52,024 nucleotides of DNA from Flavobacteriaceae bacterium (GTDB taxonomy: Bacteria; Bacteroidota; Bacteroidia; Flavobacteriales; Flavobacteriaceae). The notes beneath the pieces were generated by a model, which was given only the letters and a program-made list of their open reading frames with translations, ran no database searches and was not told the DNA's origin. Of the stretch, positions 43,543 to 52,024 are shown piece by piece. Location of the stretch: contig JAQWHT010000125.1 in NCBI GenBank assembly GCA_029249225.1, positions 1 through 52,024 on the forward strand. The letters are read 5' to 3'. The position numbers were made by a program, and so were the translations under genes. Positions within the stretch are counted from its first letter, which is position 1. The number at the start of each line of letters is the position of its first letter.

Positions 43543-44871
43543 ATGAATCTTAACAAAATTTTTAGTAAACCAGTAAAAGGCCTCTCATCTTTTGGGGTAG
43601 TTCTTTTTTTATTGATCTTGGGATGTGGAGAAGCTCAAAAAAAAGACGCTGAAGCTCAAGAGGAGATTATTGAAATTCCAACTCCAGATTTACATTTTGG
43701 GGTTGATCGAAATGCATTTGAAGTAAAAGAATTCAAAATTAAAAGAGGAGATACCTTTGGGAAGATATTGGAAGAAAACGGTATTGATTATCCAGAAGTA
43801 TACGCCGTTCTAGAGTCAATTAAAGGAAAGGTTGATGTGCGTAAATTAACCCTGGGAAAACCTTATACCCTATTCTTTAGTAAAGATTCTATCCCTACTC
43901 CTGAATATTTCGTTTATCATCCTGGTGTATCGAGTTATAAAAAAATTCACTTGCGCGATAGTTTATTTGGTGAAGAAGTTATCAAACCGTCACGTATTGT
44001 AGAATTGGAAGCATCTGGGATTATAGAAAGTTCATTATATGAGACCATGCAAAACAGTGGAATCAATGAATCATTGACCTACTATTTATCTGATGTTTAC
44101 GCATGGACCATTGATTTTTTTCGATTACAAAAGGGAGATCGATTTAAAATTATTTATACTGAAAAATTTGTAGACGACTCTATTTCCATTGGTGTAGAAC
44201 GTATTAAAGCTGCATATTTTGAACACAAAGGCAAACCACTCTATGCTTTTGAATTTGTCAGTGATGAGCAAAAAGGTATTGTGGATTATTTCGATCATCA
44301 AGCCAAAAGCCTACGTCGCGCATTCCTTCAAGGTCCCTTAAAGTTTAACCGAATCTCCTCAAGATATAATTTAAAAAGAAGAATTGCTTATTACGGTAAT
44401 CGAATTCGCCCCCATAAAGGAACCGATTTTGCTGCTTCTGTGGGAACGCCTATTCTCGCTACTGCCAATGGGACTGTTATAAAAGCAAGCTATACAAGAG
44501 GAAACGGAAACTATGTAACCATCAAACACAATGGGGTGTATTCCACCCAATACCTTCACATGAAAAAAAGAAATGTAAAAGTTGGTGAATTTGTGAAACA
44601 AGGAGAGGTTATCGGATGGGTAGGTATGACAGGAAATACCTCGGGCCCTCATGTATGCTATCGGTTTTGGAAAAATGGTCGACAGGTTGATCCTTTTAAA
44701 CAAAAGCTTCCAGATGCAAAACCTATAGCACCAGAATTAAAAACTAAATTTGCACGACATATCGTTCCTTACAAAACTAAATTAGATTGTATTGCTTTTG
44801 AAACTCAAGTGGATTCAGGAATAGCGGTAATTAAAAATCAAAAAGAAAATGCTAAAAAAGACCCTTCCTAA
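43543..44871 (+). CDS. M23 family metallopeptidase lipoprotein (peptidoglycan endopeptidase-like)
   Basis: A 442-aa lipoprotein; the lipobox ends LLILGC with Cys28. An N-terminal region (~65-150; FKIKRGDTFGKILEENGIDY) is LysM/OapA-like. The C-terminal LytM domain has the zinc ligands His291 and Asp295 (RPHKGTD), and His339 in QYLHMK. The final motif, normally HxH, reads His370-Val-Cys372 (GPHVCYRF), so the third zinc ligand would be a cysteine. This wording recurs in Bacteroidota M23 proteins as far as I recall, so it may still be active. Expected role: cutting peptidoglycan cross-links in the periplasm. Its last 23 bases overlap pgi. Confidence 0.9.
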   Translation: MNLNKIFSKPVKGLSSFGVVLFLLILGCGEAQKKDAEAQEEIIEIPTPDLHFGVDRNAFEVKEFKIKRGDTFGKILEENGIDYPEVYAVLESIKGKVDVRKLTLGKPYTLFFSKDSIPTPEYFVYHPGVSSYKKIHLRDSLFGEEVIKPSRIVELEASGIIESSLYETMQNSGINESLTYYLSDVYAWTIDFFRLQKGDRFKIIYTEKFVDDSISIGVERIKAAYFEHKGKPLYAFEFVSDEQKGIVDYFDHQAKSLRRAFLQGPLKFNRISSRYNLKRRIAYYGNRIRPHKGTDFAASVGTPILATANGTVIKASYTRGNGNYVTIKHNGVYSTQYLHMKKRNVKVGEFVKQGEVIGWVGMTGNTSGPHVCYRFWKNGRQVDPFKQKLPDAKPIAPELKTKFARHIVPYKTKLDCIAFETQVDSGIAVIKNQKENAKKDPS

Positions 44872-46489
44872 CACCCCCTTGACGGAAAACCATACATGGA
44901 AATCACTAAGAACACATCATCAAGAGATTGCAGAAACCACCATAGAAAATCATTTTGAAAACGAACCAAATCGACTGGACTATACAAGTTTTGAATGGGA
45001 TAGTTTTTATGTAGATGTCTCCAAAAATAGAATTGATAAAAAAGGATTCAATTTACTTTTTGAACTTGCCAAAGAAAGTGGTCTAACTGAGGCAATTAAG
45101 TCACAATTTTCCGGTGCTGAGATTAACGCTACTGAAGATCGAGCTGTACTTCATACTGCTTTACGAACTCTTAAAGAGGACCCTGTTATCGTCGATGGAA
45201 AAGACATCCTACCAGAAGTTGATGCTGCCCAAAAAAAGATGTTTGCTTTTTGTGATAATGTGATTTCTGGAAACTGGAAAGGTTACACTGGAAAACCCAT
45301 AACCCACGTTGTCAATATTGGCATCGGAGGTTCAGACCTTGGGCCAGCCATGGTGGTAGAAGCTTTAGCGCATTATCAAAATCATTTGCAAATCCGCTTT
45401 ATATCGAATGTAGAGGGAGATCATCATGTTGAAGTATTAAAAGGTTTGAATCCTGAAACCACATTATTTGTTGTTGTTTCCAAAACTTTTACCACCCAAG
45501 AAACCTTAAGTAATGCAAATAGTGTTCGTAAATGGTTTTTGACCCACGCCCCTGAACAAGGAGTTGGAAAACACTTTATTGCAGTCTCCACTAATCTTGA
45601 AAAAACTAAAGCCTTTGGAATTGATCCTGAAAACATCTTCCCCATGAATGAATGGGTTGGAGGTCGTTTCTCACTTTGGAGTACAGTTGGCTTGAGTATA
45701 TGTCTAGCTCTTGGCCCGGATCAGTTTAAGGAATTATTAAATGGAGCAGGCAAAATGGACCACCATTTTAAAGAAACTCCTTTTAAAAAAAATATTCCCG
45801 TAGTTCTAGCGCTTTTAAGTATTTGGTACAATAATCTGTATGGTGCTGAAAGTGAGGCCATTATTCCCTACACTCAGTATTTAAAAAATTTACCCGCCTA
45901 CCTTCAGCAAGGAATTATGGAAAGTAATGGAAAATATGTTGGAAGGGATGGAAAACCGGTCAATTATCAAACGGGGACTATTATCTGGGGCGCCTCAGGA
46001 ACCAACGCTCAACATGCTTTTTTCCAGTTGATTCATCAAGGCACAAAACTTATTCCAGCTGACTTTATCGGATTCAAAAAATCCTTAAACGGAAATACTG
46101 ACCACCAAAATAAATTATTGGCAAATTTTATTGCTCAAACTGAAGCATTAATGACAGGTAAAAATGAGGCACAGGTGAAGGCTGAACTTGCTCATTCAAA
46201 TCTTACTGAATCACAACAGAAGGCGTTAACTCCATTTAAAATATTTGAGGGCAATAAACCTACAAATACTATTTTGATCGAACAATTAAACCCTGAAAGT
46301 CTTGGTGCCCTTATCGCTCTATACGAACACAAAATATTTGTTCAAGGGGTGCTTTGGAATATTTATAGTTACGATCAATGGGGAGTTGAACTTGGAAAAC
46401 AATTGGCAAACAAAGTCCTTGATGACATTGAAGGGAAAAGGGAAAACCCACATGACCCCTCTACTTTAAAGCTACTTTCAAAAATCTAG
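44849..46489 (+). CDS. pgi: Glucose-6-phosphate isomerase
   Basis: A 546-aa glycolytic enzyme interconverting glucose-6-P and fructose-6-P. Signature pieces: VNIGIGGSDLGPAMV, FVVVSKTFTTQET, GGRFSLWSTVGLS, NNLYGAESEAIIPY, QQGIMESNGKYVGRDG, and the C-terminal GVLWNIYSYDQWGVELGKQLA with the catalytic lysine region. It is complete. The ATG at 44849 lies inside the 3' end of the M23 gene (23-base overlap), suggesting coupled translation. Confidence 0.97.
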   Translation: MLKKTLPNTPLTENHTWKSLRTHHQEIAETTIENHFENEPNRLDYTSFEWDSFYVDVSKNRIDKKGFNLLFELAKESGLTEAIKSQFSGAEINATEDRAVLHTALRTLKEDPVIVDGKDILPEVDAAQKKMFAFCDNVISGNWKGYTGKPITHVVNIGIGGSDLGPAMVVEALAHYQNHLQIRFISNVEGDHHVEVLKGLNPETTLFVVVSKTFTTQETLSNANSVRKWFLTHAPEQGVGKHFIAVSTNLEKTKAFGIDPENIFPMNEWVGGRFSLWSTVGLSICLALGPDQFKELLNGAGKMDHHFKETPFKKNIPVVLALLSIWYNNLYGAESEAIIPYTQYLKNLPAYLQQGIMESNGKYVGRDGKPVNYQTGTIIWGASGTNAQHAFFQLIHQGTKLIPADFIGFKKSLNGNTDHQNKLLANFIAQTEALMTGKNEAQVKAELAHSNLTESQQKALTPFKIFEGNKPTNTILIEQLNPESLGALIALYEHKIFVQGVLWNIYSYDQWGVELGKQLANKVLDDIEGKRENPHDPSTLKLLSKI

Positions 46490-46565
46490 TTTAGGTTATT
46501 AACGATTGTTTAATTGTTTTTATTTTTTCTTAATGTTCTGTTAAAAAAAGACGTGAATTTAACAT

Positions 46566-46573
46566 TACTTTTG
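46566..46573 (+). promoter_or_regulatory. Putative -7 box (TACTTTTG) of the 836-aa receptor gene
   Basis: Exact TAnnTTTG match, 23 bases before the ATG at 46597. Confidence 0.6.
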
Positions 46574-46596
46574 CATCATAAAACAAACTATATAAA

Positions 46597-49107
46597 ATGA
46601 AAAATAAATTACTCCTTTTAACTTTAGCTTTTAATTTTTCGTTAATAACAGCTCAAGAAACAAATACAGAAGAAATTGATTCTTTGGGAACCTATCAATT
46701 TCTAGAGGAAGTTGTGGTTTCCTCGGGTGTTATTGACATTGCAAAAGAAAGAGAAACTCCAATTGCTGTAAGTCAAATTTCAGCACAAGAGGTGCTTTTG
46801 AAAGTTGGAAATCAAGAATTTCCTGAAATCATGAACAAAACTCCTGGGGTGTATGCCACCAAACAAGGAGGGGGTTATGGAGATAGTAGAATTTCTTTAA
46901 GAGGGTTTGACCAAAGGAATACCTCTTTTTTGATTAACGGTCAACCTGTTAATGACATGGAAAATGGATGGGTATACTGGTCCAATTGGCAAGGATTAAC
47001 CGATGTAGCTTCTGGAATTCAAGTTCAAAGAGGTCTAGGGGCATCTAAACTTGCAGTTCCATCTGTGGGTGGTACTGTTTCTATTTTTACTAAAAGTGCA
47101 GAAAAACAACAAGGAGGTTCTATTACCCAAATGATTGGTAATGATGGGTATACTAAAACTACGGGGGCATACAACACTGGGGTCAATGACAAAGGCTGGT
47201 CTTCTTCCTATTTACTGACCAAATGGTCAGGTAACGGTTATGTTTACAACACTAGCGGGGCAGGATGGACCTATTTTGCTGCGGTAGGATACACTCCTGA
47301 AGGATCTGCCCATAGTTTAAACCTCTCTCTTTTAGGTGCAGGACAATGGCATCACCAAAGAGATGTTTGGGTGTCTATTAGAGATTATGAAAACTTTGGT
47401 GATGAAGGGATTGATCAAAGATGGAACACCAATGGAGGTACGCTAAATGGAGAAGAATTTAATATGAGAAGAAATTTCTATAACAAACCTCTTGCAACCT
47501 TCAACTGGGACTGGAAAATTTCTGAAAATATAACCCTTGCAACCTCTCTTTACGGTTCTGCAGGGCGTGGAGGTGGAACAGGTCCACGTGGGAAAAATTA
47601 CGATGTACTTCCTTACCGTGAAGACTTAACTTCATTTTTTATAGAAGACGGAAAAACAGACTTCAGACGTACAGACGGAACTGTTAACTATGACGCAATA
47701 GTAACGGATAACCGTTCTGGTGCAAGTGCTTACACTGGTTCGATTTCTAGATTTGCTGGCTCTTTTTTAGGATCAAATGGCTATAGCGATGACGGAGTAT
47801 TTAAAAGTGGAATGATCCGTAGGGCTTCTATGAATTCTCACAACTGGGTTGGTGGTATCTCTAATTTGAATATTAGTGCAGATAAAATGCGTTATAGCAT
47901 CGGTGTTGACTTGAGAAACTATAAAGGATTTCATTATAGAACAATGAATAACTTAATGGGCTTTGATGGTTACTATTCTACAGGAAATAAAAACTCTGCA
48001 GGTCAAATAATTGAAACAGTTATTGAAGCATCACCATTTAATAATACTGGACTTCAGGGTCCAAAAATTGATTATTACAATATTGGCTATGTTGGCTGGC
48101 AGGGTGTGAATGGGTTAGCAGAATACTCTGGAGATAAACTTACCGCTGTTGTACAGGCTGGCTTATCAAACCAATCTTTCCAAAGAGAAGACCTATTTGA
48201 CCAACCTGGCTTCCCTCTTTCTGATAAAGAAAATGTAGGTGGAGGATATCTGAAGGGTGGTGCAAATCTTAATCTAAATGAGAATTCAAATGTTTTCTTT
48301 AATGCAGGTTACATTTCTCGTCAACCCAATTTTGACGGTGTATTTCCAAATTATGCAAATAAGGTTAATGAAGACCTTCAAAATGAAAAAATCCAATCTA
48401 TTGAGTTAGGATATGGTTACATAGGAAATGGTTTTAAATTAAATGTCAATGTATATTCAACCGTTTGGGGGAATCGTTTTGTTTCAAGAAGCTTGTCTAA
48501 TCAACAAGGTGTTGATGGATTTGCTCAGTTTAAAGATATTGACGTTGTGCATAATGGTATTGAAATTGAGGCTCAGTACCGTCCTTCTGGAACCACAAAA
48601 ATACGGGGTATGCTCTCTGTAGGAGATTGGACTTACACCAAAGATTTTGAAGCTGAATTGTTTGATGATAACCAACAGCTAGTTGGTACAGGAACACTTT
48701 ACCTTGAAGGAGCTAAGGTTGGAGACGCAGCTCAGTTTGTTGCTTATGTTGGTGTTGATCAAAGATTTGGAGATAATTTTAATGTAGATTTAGATTATCG
48801 CTTTGTAGATGGTCTTTATGCAGACTATAGTATCACGGATTCTGCCTTTACAGAAGCTAATAATCCTGGGGCGCTAAAGCTCCCATCGTACGGTTTAGTT
48901 GATCTTGGTGCTACTTTTAGATTTGGAACAGGTTGGAGCTTACGTGCTAACATCAATAACCTTTTAGATACCACCTATATCGCTGAATCAAATTCAAACA
49001 TTCACGCTTCTGCAGGTTCAGAAACTTGGAATGGAATTGACAAACAAAATTCAGTTTGGTTCGGATTTGGAAGAACGTGGAATTTATCCTTACGTTATCA
49101 ATTCTAA
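46597..49107 (+). CDS. TonB-dependent receptor
   Basis: An 836-aa outer-membrane receptor: signal peptide (ending ITAQE), then a plug directly (EEVVVSSGVIDIAKERETPIAV, DSRISLRGFDQRNTSFLINGQPV, GLGASKLAVPSVGGTVSIFTK) with no carboxypeptidase-like domain before it, unlike the two larger receptors in the window. The beta-barrel ends with NLSLRYQF, a normal aromatic outer-membrane terminus. Ligand unknown. It has its own -7 box and a strong terminator, so it is a single-gene unit. It is convergent with recJ. Confidence 0.9.
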   Translation: MKNKLLLLTLAFNFSLITAQETNTEEIDSLGTYQFLEEVVVSSGVIDIAKERETPIAVSQISAQEVLLKVGNQEFPEIMNKTPGVYATKQGGGYGDSRISLRGFDQRNTSFLINGQPVNDMENGWVYWSNWQGLTDVASGIQVQRGLGASKLAVPSVGGTVSIFTKSAEKQQGGSITQMIGNDGYTKTTGAYNTGVNDKGWSSSYLLTKWSGNGYVYNTSGAGWTYFAAVGYTPEGSAHSLNLSLLGAGQWHHQRDVWVSIRDYENFGDEGIDQRWNTNGGTLNGEEFNMRRNFYNKPLATFNWDWKISENITLATSLYGSAGRGGGTGPRGKNYDVLPYREDLTSFFIEDGKTDFRRTDGTVNYDAIVTDNRSGASAYTGSISRFAGSFLGSNGYSDDGVFKSGMIRRASMNSHNWVGGISNLNISADKMRYSIGVDLRNYKGFHYRTMNNLMGFDGYYSTGNKNSAGQIIETVIEASPFNNTGLQGPKIDYYNIGYVGWQGVNGLAEYSGDKLTAVVQAGLSNQSFQREDLFDQPGFPLSDKENVGGGYLKGGANLNLNENSNVFFNAGYISRQPNFDGVFPNYANKVNEDLQNEKIQSIELGYGYIGNGFKLNVNVYSTVWGNRFVSRSLSNQQGVDGFAQFKDIDVVHNGIEIEAQYRPSGTTKIRGMLSVGDWTYTKDFEAELFDDNQQLVGTGTLYLEGAKVGDAAQFVAYVGVDQRFGDNFNVDLDYRFVDGLYADYSITDSAFTEANNPGALKLPSYGLVDLGATFRFGTGWSLRANINNLLDTTYIAESNSNIHASAGSETWNGIDKQNSVWFGFGRTWNLSLRYQF

Positions 49108-49126
49108 TCTAGAACAACATAGTTTA

Positions 49127-49155
49127 AAACCCTCACCGATGTGGGGGTTTTTTTA
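49127..49155 (+). terminator. Rho-independent terminator between the receptor gene and recJ
   Basis: A 10-bp stem AAACCCTCAC/GTGGGGGTTT (49127-49136 with 49141-49150, one G-U pair), a CGAT loop, and a T-run from 49148. In the opposite direction the stem is followed by TTTAAACT, so it may serve recJ weakly. Confidence 0.88.
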
Positions 49156-50847
49156 TACTTGAAATTGAAGGTCTTTAACTACAAGCTGTAACCTTTTTAT
49201 CCCATTAAATTCATTTTCTTCTAAGTTATATAAAATTGAAAATGGAATTTTTTGTTTTACCTTAGAATGGTATTCCCCAAGGCCAAAACCAATGGCTTGT
49301 ATAACCAATCCAGAAGGATCAATTAATTCTAGTTTGAGATGATTTTTCTCACTCCCTACTTGTCGACTCCCCCCCTTGTCTATGCACTGGTGCGTAACAA
49401 ATACAGGCTTCATGTTTTTTGGCCCGAATGGAGCCATTTGTGTTAAAATACGATAGAATTTTGAGGTGATTTTATCGAAAGTTAATTCCGTATCGTAAAG
49501 CTTTACGGGACTTCGTTGTGAGTCTAAAATTTGACTTTCCACAGCTTCTTCAAAAGCTTCTTTAAAGGACTCCAACTGGGATTCCTTAAGGGTTAAACCA
49601 GCTGCGTATTTATGTCCTCCAAACTGAATCATGTGGTCTTTACATCTTTCGAGAGCTTGATAAACATCAAATCCTTTTATTGAACGAACAGAACCTGCCA
49701 AATCAGTCTCAGATTTTGTTAAAACTACAGTAGGTCGATAGAATTGATCTATCAATCTCGAGGCAACAATTCCAATCACTCCTTTATGCCATGAGGGATG
49801 ATAAACAACTGTACTGGCCTTTTGCTGTGCTTGAACCAACTCAATTTGTTGAAGTGCTTCCTTAGTTATTCGTTCTTCTGTAGAGCGGCGTTCTGTATTA
49901 AAAAATTCAATCGATCGGGCTAAAGGCAAAGCTTCTTCTTGACTAGTAGACAACAGTAATTCCACTGCACTAATCCCTTGATTCATTCTCCCTGCAGCAT
50001 TAATTCTTGGAGCAATTACAAAAACCAAGTCACTTACCTGAATAGGCTTTTTTAATTTATTGGTAAAAAAAAGGAATCCTGGACGAGCTGCCTTTCGCAT
50101 TTGCTCTATTCCGAAATAACTTAAAATTCTATTTTCTCCTGTCATGGGAACAATATCAGCAGCAATGGCAGTAGCTACTAAATCTAAGTAAAGTATCAAA
50201 TCTGAGCTTTCTAATCCAAAAAAATGGTTTAACGCTTGAATCAATTTAAATCCAATACCACAACCGCACAACTCTTTATAAGGGTAGGGACAATCATTCC
50301 GTTTAGGGTCTAATACAGCAACGGCATTGGGAAGTGTGCTGTCTGGTAGATGGTGGTCACAAATTATAAAGTCTATCCCTTTAGTATTTGCGTATTCTAT
50401 TTGTCCATGGGCTTTGATTCCACAATCTAAGGCTATGATTAAACTCACTCCTGCTGCCAGAGCTTGGTCAATTCCAGCTATAGATATTCCATAGCCTTCT
50501 TTGTAACGATCTGGTATGTAGGGTATTACATTTTCTAAATGATTTTTAAGATAAGAGGTCACTAAAGCTACAGCTGTGGTCCCATCTACATCATAATCGC
50601 CAAAGATCATTACAACTTCATTTGCTTCAACAGCACTAACTATTCGTTGTACAGCTTGTTTCATGTCTTGCATCAAAAAGGGATCGTGAAGATCATCCCA
50701 AGCTGGTCTGAAATATTTTTTAGCTTGATCAAAAGTTGTAATTCCACGTTGAGCTAACAGATACGCAGTTTCTTGAGGTACATTTAAAAGCGAACTCAAT
50801 TGCTCAACTACAGTATTTTCGGGAGAGGGGATTGGTTGCCACAACAT
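49153..50847 (-). CDS. recJ: Single-stranded-DNA-specific exonuclease RecJ
   Basis: A 564-aa DHH-family nuclease degrading ssDNA 5' to 3' in recombination and repair. Motifs: FGDYDVDGTTAVALV (~residues 82-96), ALDCGIKA, IICDHHLPDSTLPNAVAVLDPKR, the DHHA1 portion FGGHKYAAGLTL, and a C-terminal OB-like domain (FDKITSKFYRILTQMAPFGPKN). All are intact. rsmI lies 1 base upstream on the same strand, and transcription ends near the shared terminator at 49127-49155. Confidence 0.96.
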   Translation of the reverse strand: MLWQPIPSPENTVVEQLSSLLNVPQETAYLLAQRGITTFDQAKKYFRPAWDDLHDPFLMQDMKQAVQRIVSAVEANEVVMIFGDYDVDGTTAVALVTSYLKNHLENVIPYIPDRYKEGYGISIAGIDQALAAGVSLIIALDCGIKAHGQIEYANTKGIDFIICDHHLPDSTLPNAVAVLDPKRNDCPYPYKELCGCGIGFKLIQALNHFFGLESSDLILYLDLVATAIAADIVPMTGENRILSYFGIEQMRKAARPGFLFFTNKLKKPIQVSDLVFVIAPRINAAGRMNQGISAVELLLSTSQEEALPLARSIEFFNTERRSTEERITKEALQQIELVQAQQKASTVVYHPSWHKGVIGIVASRLIDQFYRPTVVLTKSETDLAGSVRSIKGFDVYQALERCKDHMIQFGGHKYAAGLTLKESQLESFKEAFEEAVESQILDSQRSPVKLYDTELTFDKITSKFYRILTQMAPFGPKNMKPVFVTHQCIDKGGSRQVGSEKNHLKLELIDPSGLVIQAIGFGLGEYHSKVKQKIPFSILYNLEENEFNGIKRLQLVVKDLQFQV

Positions 50848-50848
50848 A

Positions 50849-51520
50849 TTATTTTATTTTCTTTCCTTCAACTACAACAACAAACTCTCCTTTTGGAGGG
50901 TTTCTTTCAAAAAAATCTAATGCAGCTTTTAGATTTCCCCGATAATTACTTTCAAATTTCTTACTTATTTCACGAACTATGGCTACCTCACGATATGGGC
51001 CAAAATAAGGAATCATCTGTGTCAGGGTTTTGAGAAGCTTATGCGGAGATTCATAAAACACCAGAGTACGTGGTTCTTCAGCCATTTTTATCAATCGGCT
51101 TTGTCGTCCTTTTTTAGGCGGAAGAAAACCTTCAAAAATAAATCGATCTGCGGGCAAGCCACTCTGAACTAAAGCTGGAATAAGTGCAGTAGCCCCAGGC
51201 AAACATTGCACCTCAATACCTTCTTTTAAAGCCTCTCGAACTAGTAAATATCCGGGGTCTGAGATCCCTGGTGTTCCTGCATCAGAAATGAGCGCAATGT
51301 GTTTACCATGAAGAACATCCTTAACAAGTTGCGGTGCTTTTTTGTGCTCATTATGCATGTGAAAACTTTGCATAGGGGTTTGTATGCCATAATGTTTGAG
51401 CAATTTTTGGATAGTTCTGGTATCTTCTGCCAAAATTAAGTCTACTTCCTTAAGCATCCGAATAGCCCTTAAAGTGATATCTTCTAAATTACCTATGGGT
51501 GTTGGAATCAAATAGATCAA
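50849..51520 (-). CDS. rsmI: 16S rRNA (cytidine(1402)-2'-O)-methyltransferase RsmI
   Basis: A 223-aa SAM-dependent tetrapyrrole-methylase-fold enzyme that 2'-O-methylates C1402 in the 16S rRNA decoding site. Motifs: LIPTPIGNLEDITLRAIRML, ILAEDTRT, LISDAGTPGISDPGYLLVREA, and FYESPHKLLKTL. The length is slightly short but normal for the core. The start is TTG at 51520, as no ATG is close and the conserved YLIPTPIGN begins at residue 3. It follows the conserved hypothetical gene after 30 bases and precedes recJ by 1 base. Confidence 0.95.
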   Translation of the reverse strand: MIYLIPTPIGNLEDITLRAIRMLKEVDLILAEDTRTIQKLLKHYGIQTPMQSFHMHNEHKKAPQLVKDVLHGKHIALISDAGTPGISDPGYLLVREALKEGIEVQCLPGATALIPALVQSGLPADRFIFEGFLPPKKGRQSRLIKMAEEPRTLVFYESPHKLLKTLTQMIPYFGPYREVAIVREISKKFESNYRGNLKAALDFFERNPPKGEFVVVVEGKKIK

Positions 51521-51550
51521 ACGCTTAATTTGTTACGGGTTGGGGTACTT

Positions 51551-52024
51551 TTAGGTACCAAAATTATTTTTTATAATCGCCATAAAACGTTTTTCTATGG
51601 CCTCTTTAGTTTTCCAGTGTGGGTACTCAATTTTAACTTTGGTTGCTATAAAATTCTGAACCTCATCCAAAGAATTAAATGTTACGATTTGAGAAATCAC
51701 TGCTTCATAAGCCGAGACATTTTCCTCGAACAAATGTTTTATAAATGCCAATCGATCATTTAAATCAATAGCGAGGGACTTAGCAAAATGATCGTTTACA
51801 TTTTTACGATCTTCTTTTTCAGTATGAATTATCGGACGATCTGAGGTTTTTTCTGATTCTTCGGAATTTTTAGGAACAAATACAGGAGGTTCGTTTACTT
51901 GCTCAAAAAGACGTTCATAGTTTTCTGGCTCGGGCATTTCAGTAACCATATTTTTAATGGTTTCCATCATGGGAGGAACTTCCAACTCCTCTTCTTTTTC
52001 TATTTTATTTATTTTTGTAGGACC
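51551..52024 (-). CDS. Conserved hypothetical protein, 5' end outside the window
   Basis: The reading frame is open to the window edge (GPTKINKIEKEEELE... at the start), so the N-terminus is missing; a TTG at 51985 is not a likely start. The visible ~157 residues are acidic and probably disordered at first (EPPVFVPKNSEES), then a helical C-terminal domain with LAIDLNDRLAFIKHLFEENVSAYEAVISQI and a closing RFMAIIKNNF. I recognise this C-terminal domain from proteins near rsmI in Flavobacteriia but know no function. No membrane segment or signal can be judged. Confidence 0.8.
   Translation of the reverse strand, partial: GPTKINKIEKEEELEVPPMMETIKNMVTEMPEPENYERLFEQVNEPPVFVPKNSEESEKTSDRPIIHTEKEDRKNVNDHFAKSLAIDLNDRLAFIKHLFEENVSAYEAVISQIVTFNSLDEVQNFIATKVKIEYPHWKTKEAIEKRFMAIIKNNFGT

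Noticed and set aside
44371-44703. 110-aa open frame antisense to the M23 peptidase gene
   Set aside because: Shadow of the conserved LytM domain; no independent support.

Overview
This 52 kb window is AT-rich chromosomal DNA from a member of the Bacteroidota, almost certainly class Flavobacteriia and probably a marine Flavobacteriaceae. The evidence is the gldD/gldE gliding genes, four TonB-dependent outer-membrane receptors, DUF4270 and DUF3108 proteins, atpD-atpC split from the rest of the ATP synthase genes, Bacteroidota -7 promoter boxes (TAnnTTTG), and a 29-residue basic ribosomal-type protein. No tRNA, rRNA, CRISPR array, insertion sequence or prophage was seen. No gap between genes exceeds 300 bases.

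Layout. Positions 1-283 are a near-perfect inverted repeat that scrambles the end of a secreted-protein gene; it looks like a contig-end fold-back. Next come an M20 amidohydrolase (minus), a pair of M16 zinc-protease subunits (plus), a DMT exporter (minus) and a small HMA lipoprotein (plus). A minus-strand operon mutY-ssb-gldE-gldD follows. Then a plus-strand set carries HU, the 29-aa basic protein and rng (RNase G), with three hairpins before rng, followed by recX. Minus-strand genes follow: a BtuB-like receptor, atpD-atpC and a 1011-aa receptor. A plus-strand group then holds an acyltransferase, ypdA, and glycerate kinase with a GntP permease. The minus-strand pair of a half-length GT5 protein and a DUF4270 lipoprotein diverges from panC-panD-flippase-radA. 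After that come gdhA, recO with a receptor, and ileS-dksA-lspA. Formyl-THF cyclo-ligase (minus) faces uvrC, which is followed by a frameshifted DUF3108 gene, an M23 peptidase with pgi, and a fourth receptor. The window ends with minus-strand recJ, rsmI and a 5'-truncated conserved gene.

Most genes are core housekeeping: DNA repair (mutY, ssb, recX, radA, recO, uvrC, recJ), energy (atpD/C, pgi, gdhA), pantothenate synthesis (panC/D), translation (ileS, rsmI, rng), envelope maintenance (lspA, M23, acyltransferase, receptors) and gliding or secretion (gldD/E). I see no obviously new multigene system. The more unusual signals are a recurrent promoter arrangement in which the -7 box ends exactly 4 nt before the start codon (predicting leaderless mRNAs), a structured leader before RNase G, an isoleucyl-tRNA synthetase with the swapped GxHH signature, several non-ATG starts, convergent genes that share stop-codon bases, and the two probable sequence or assembly defects (the fold-back and the DUF3108 frameshift).
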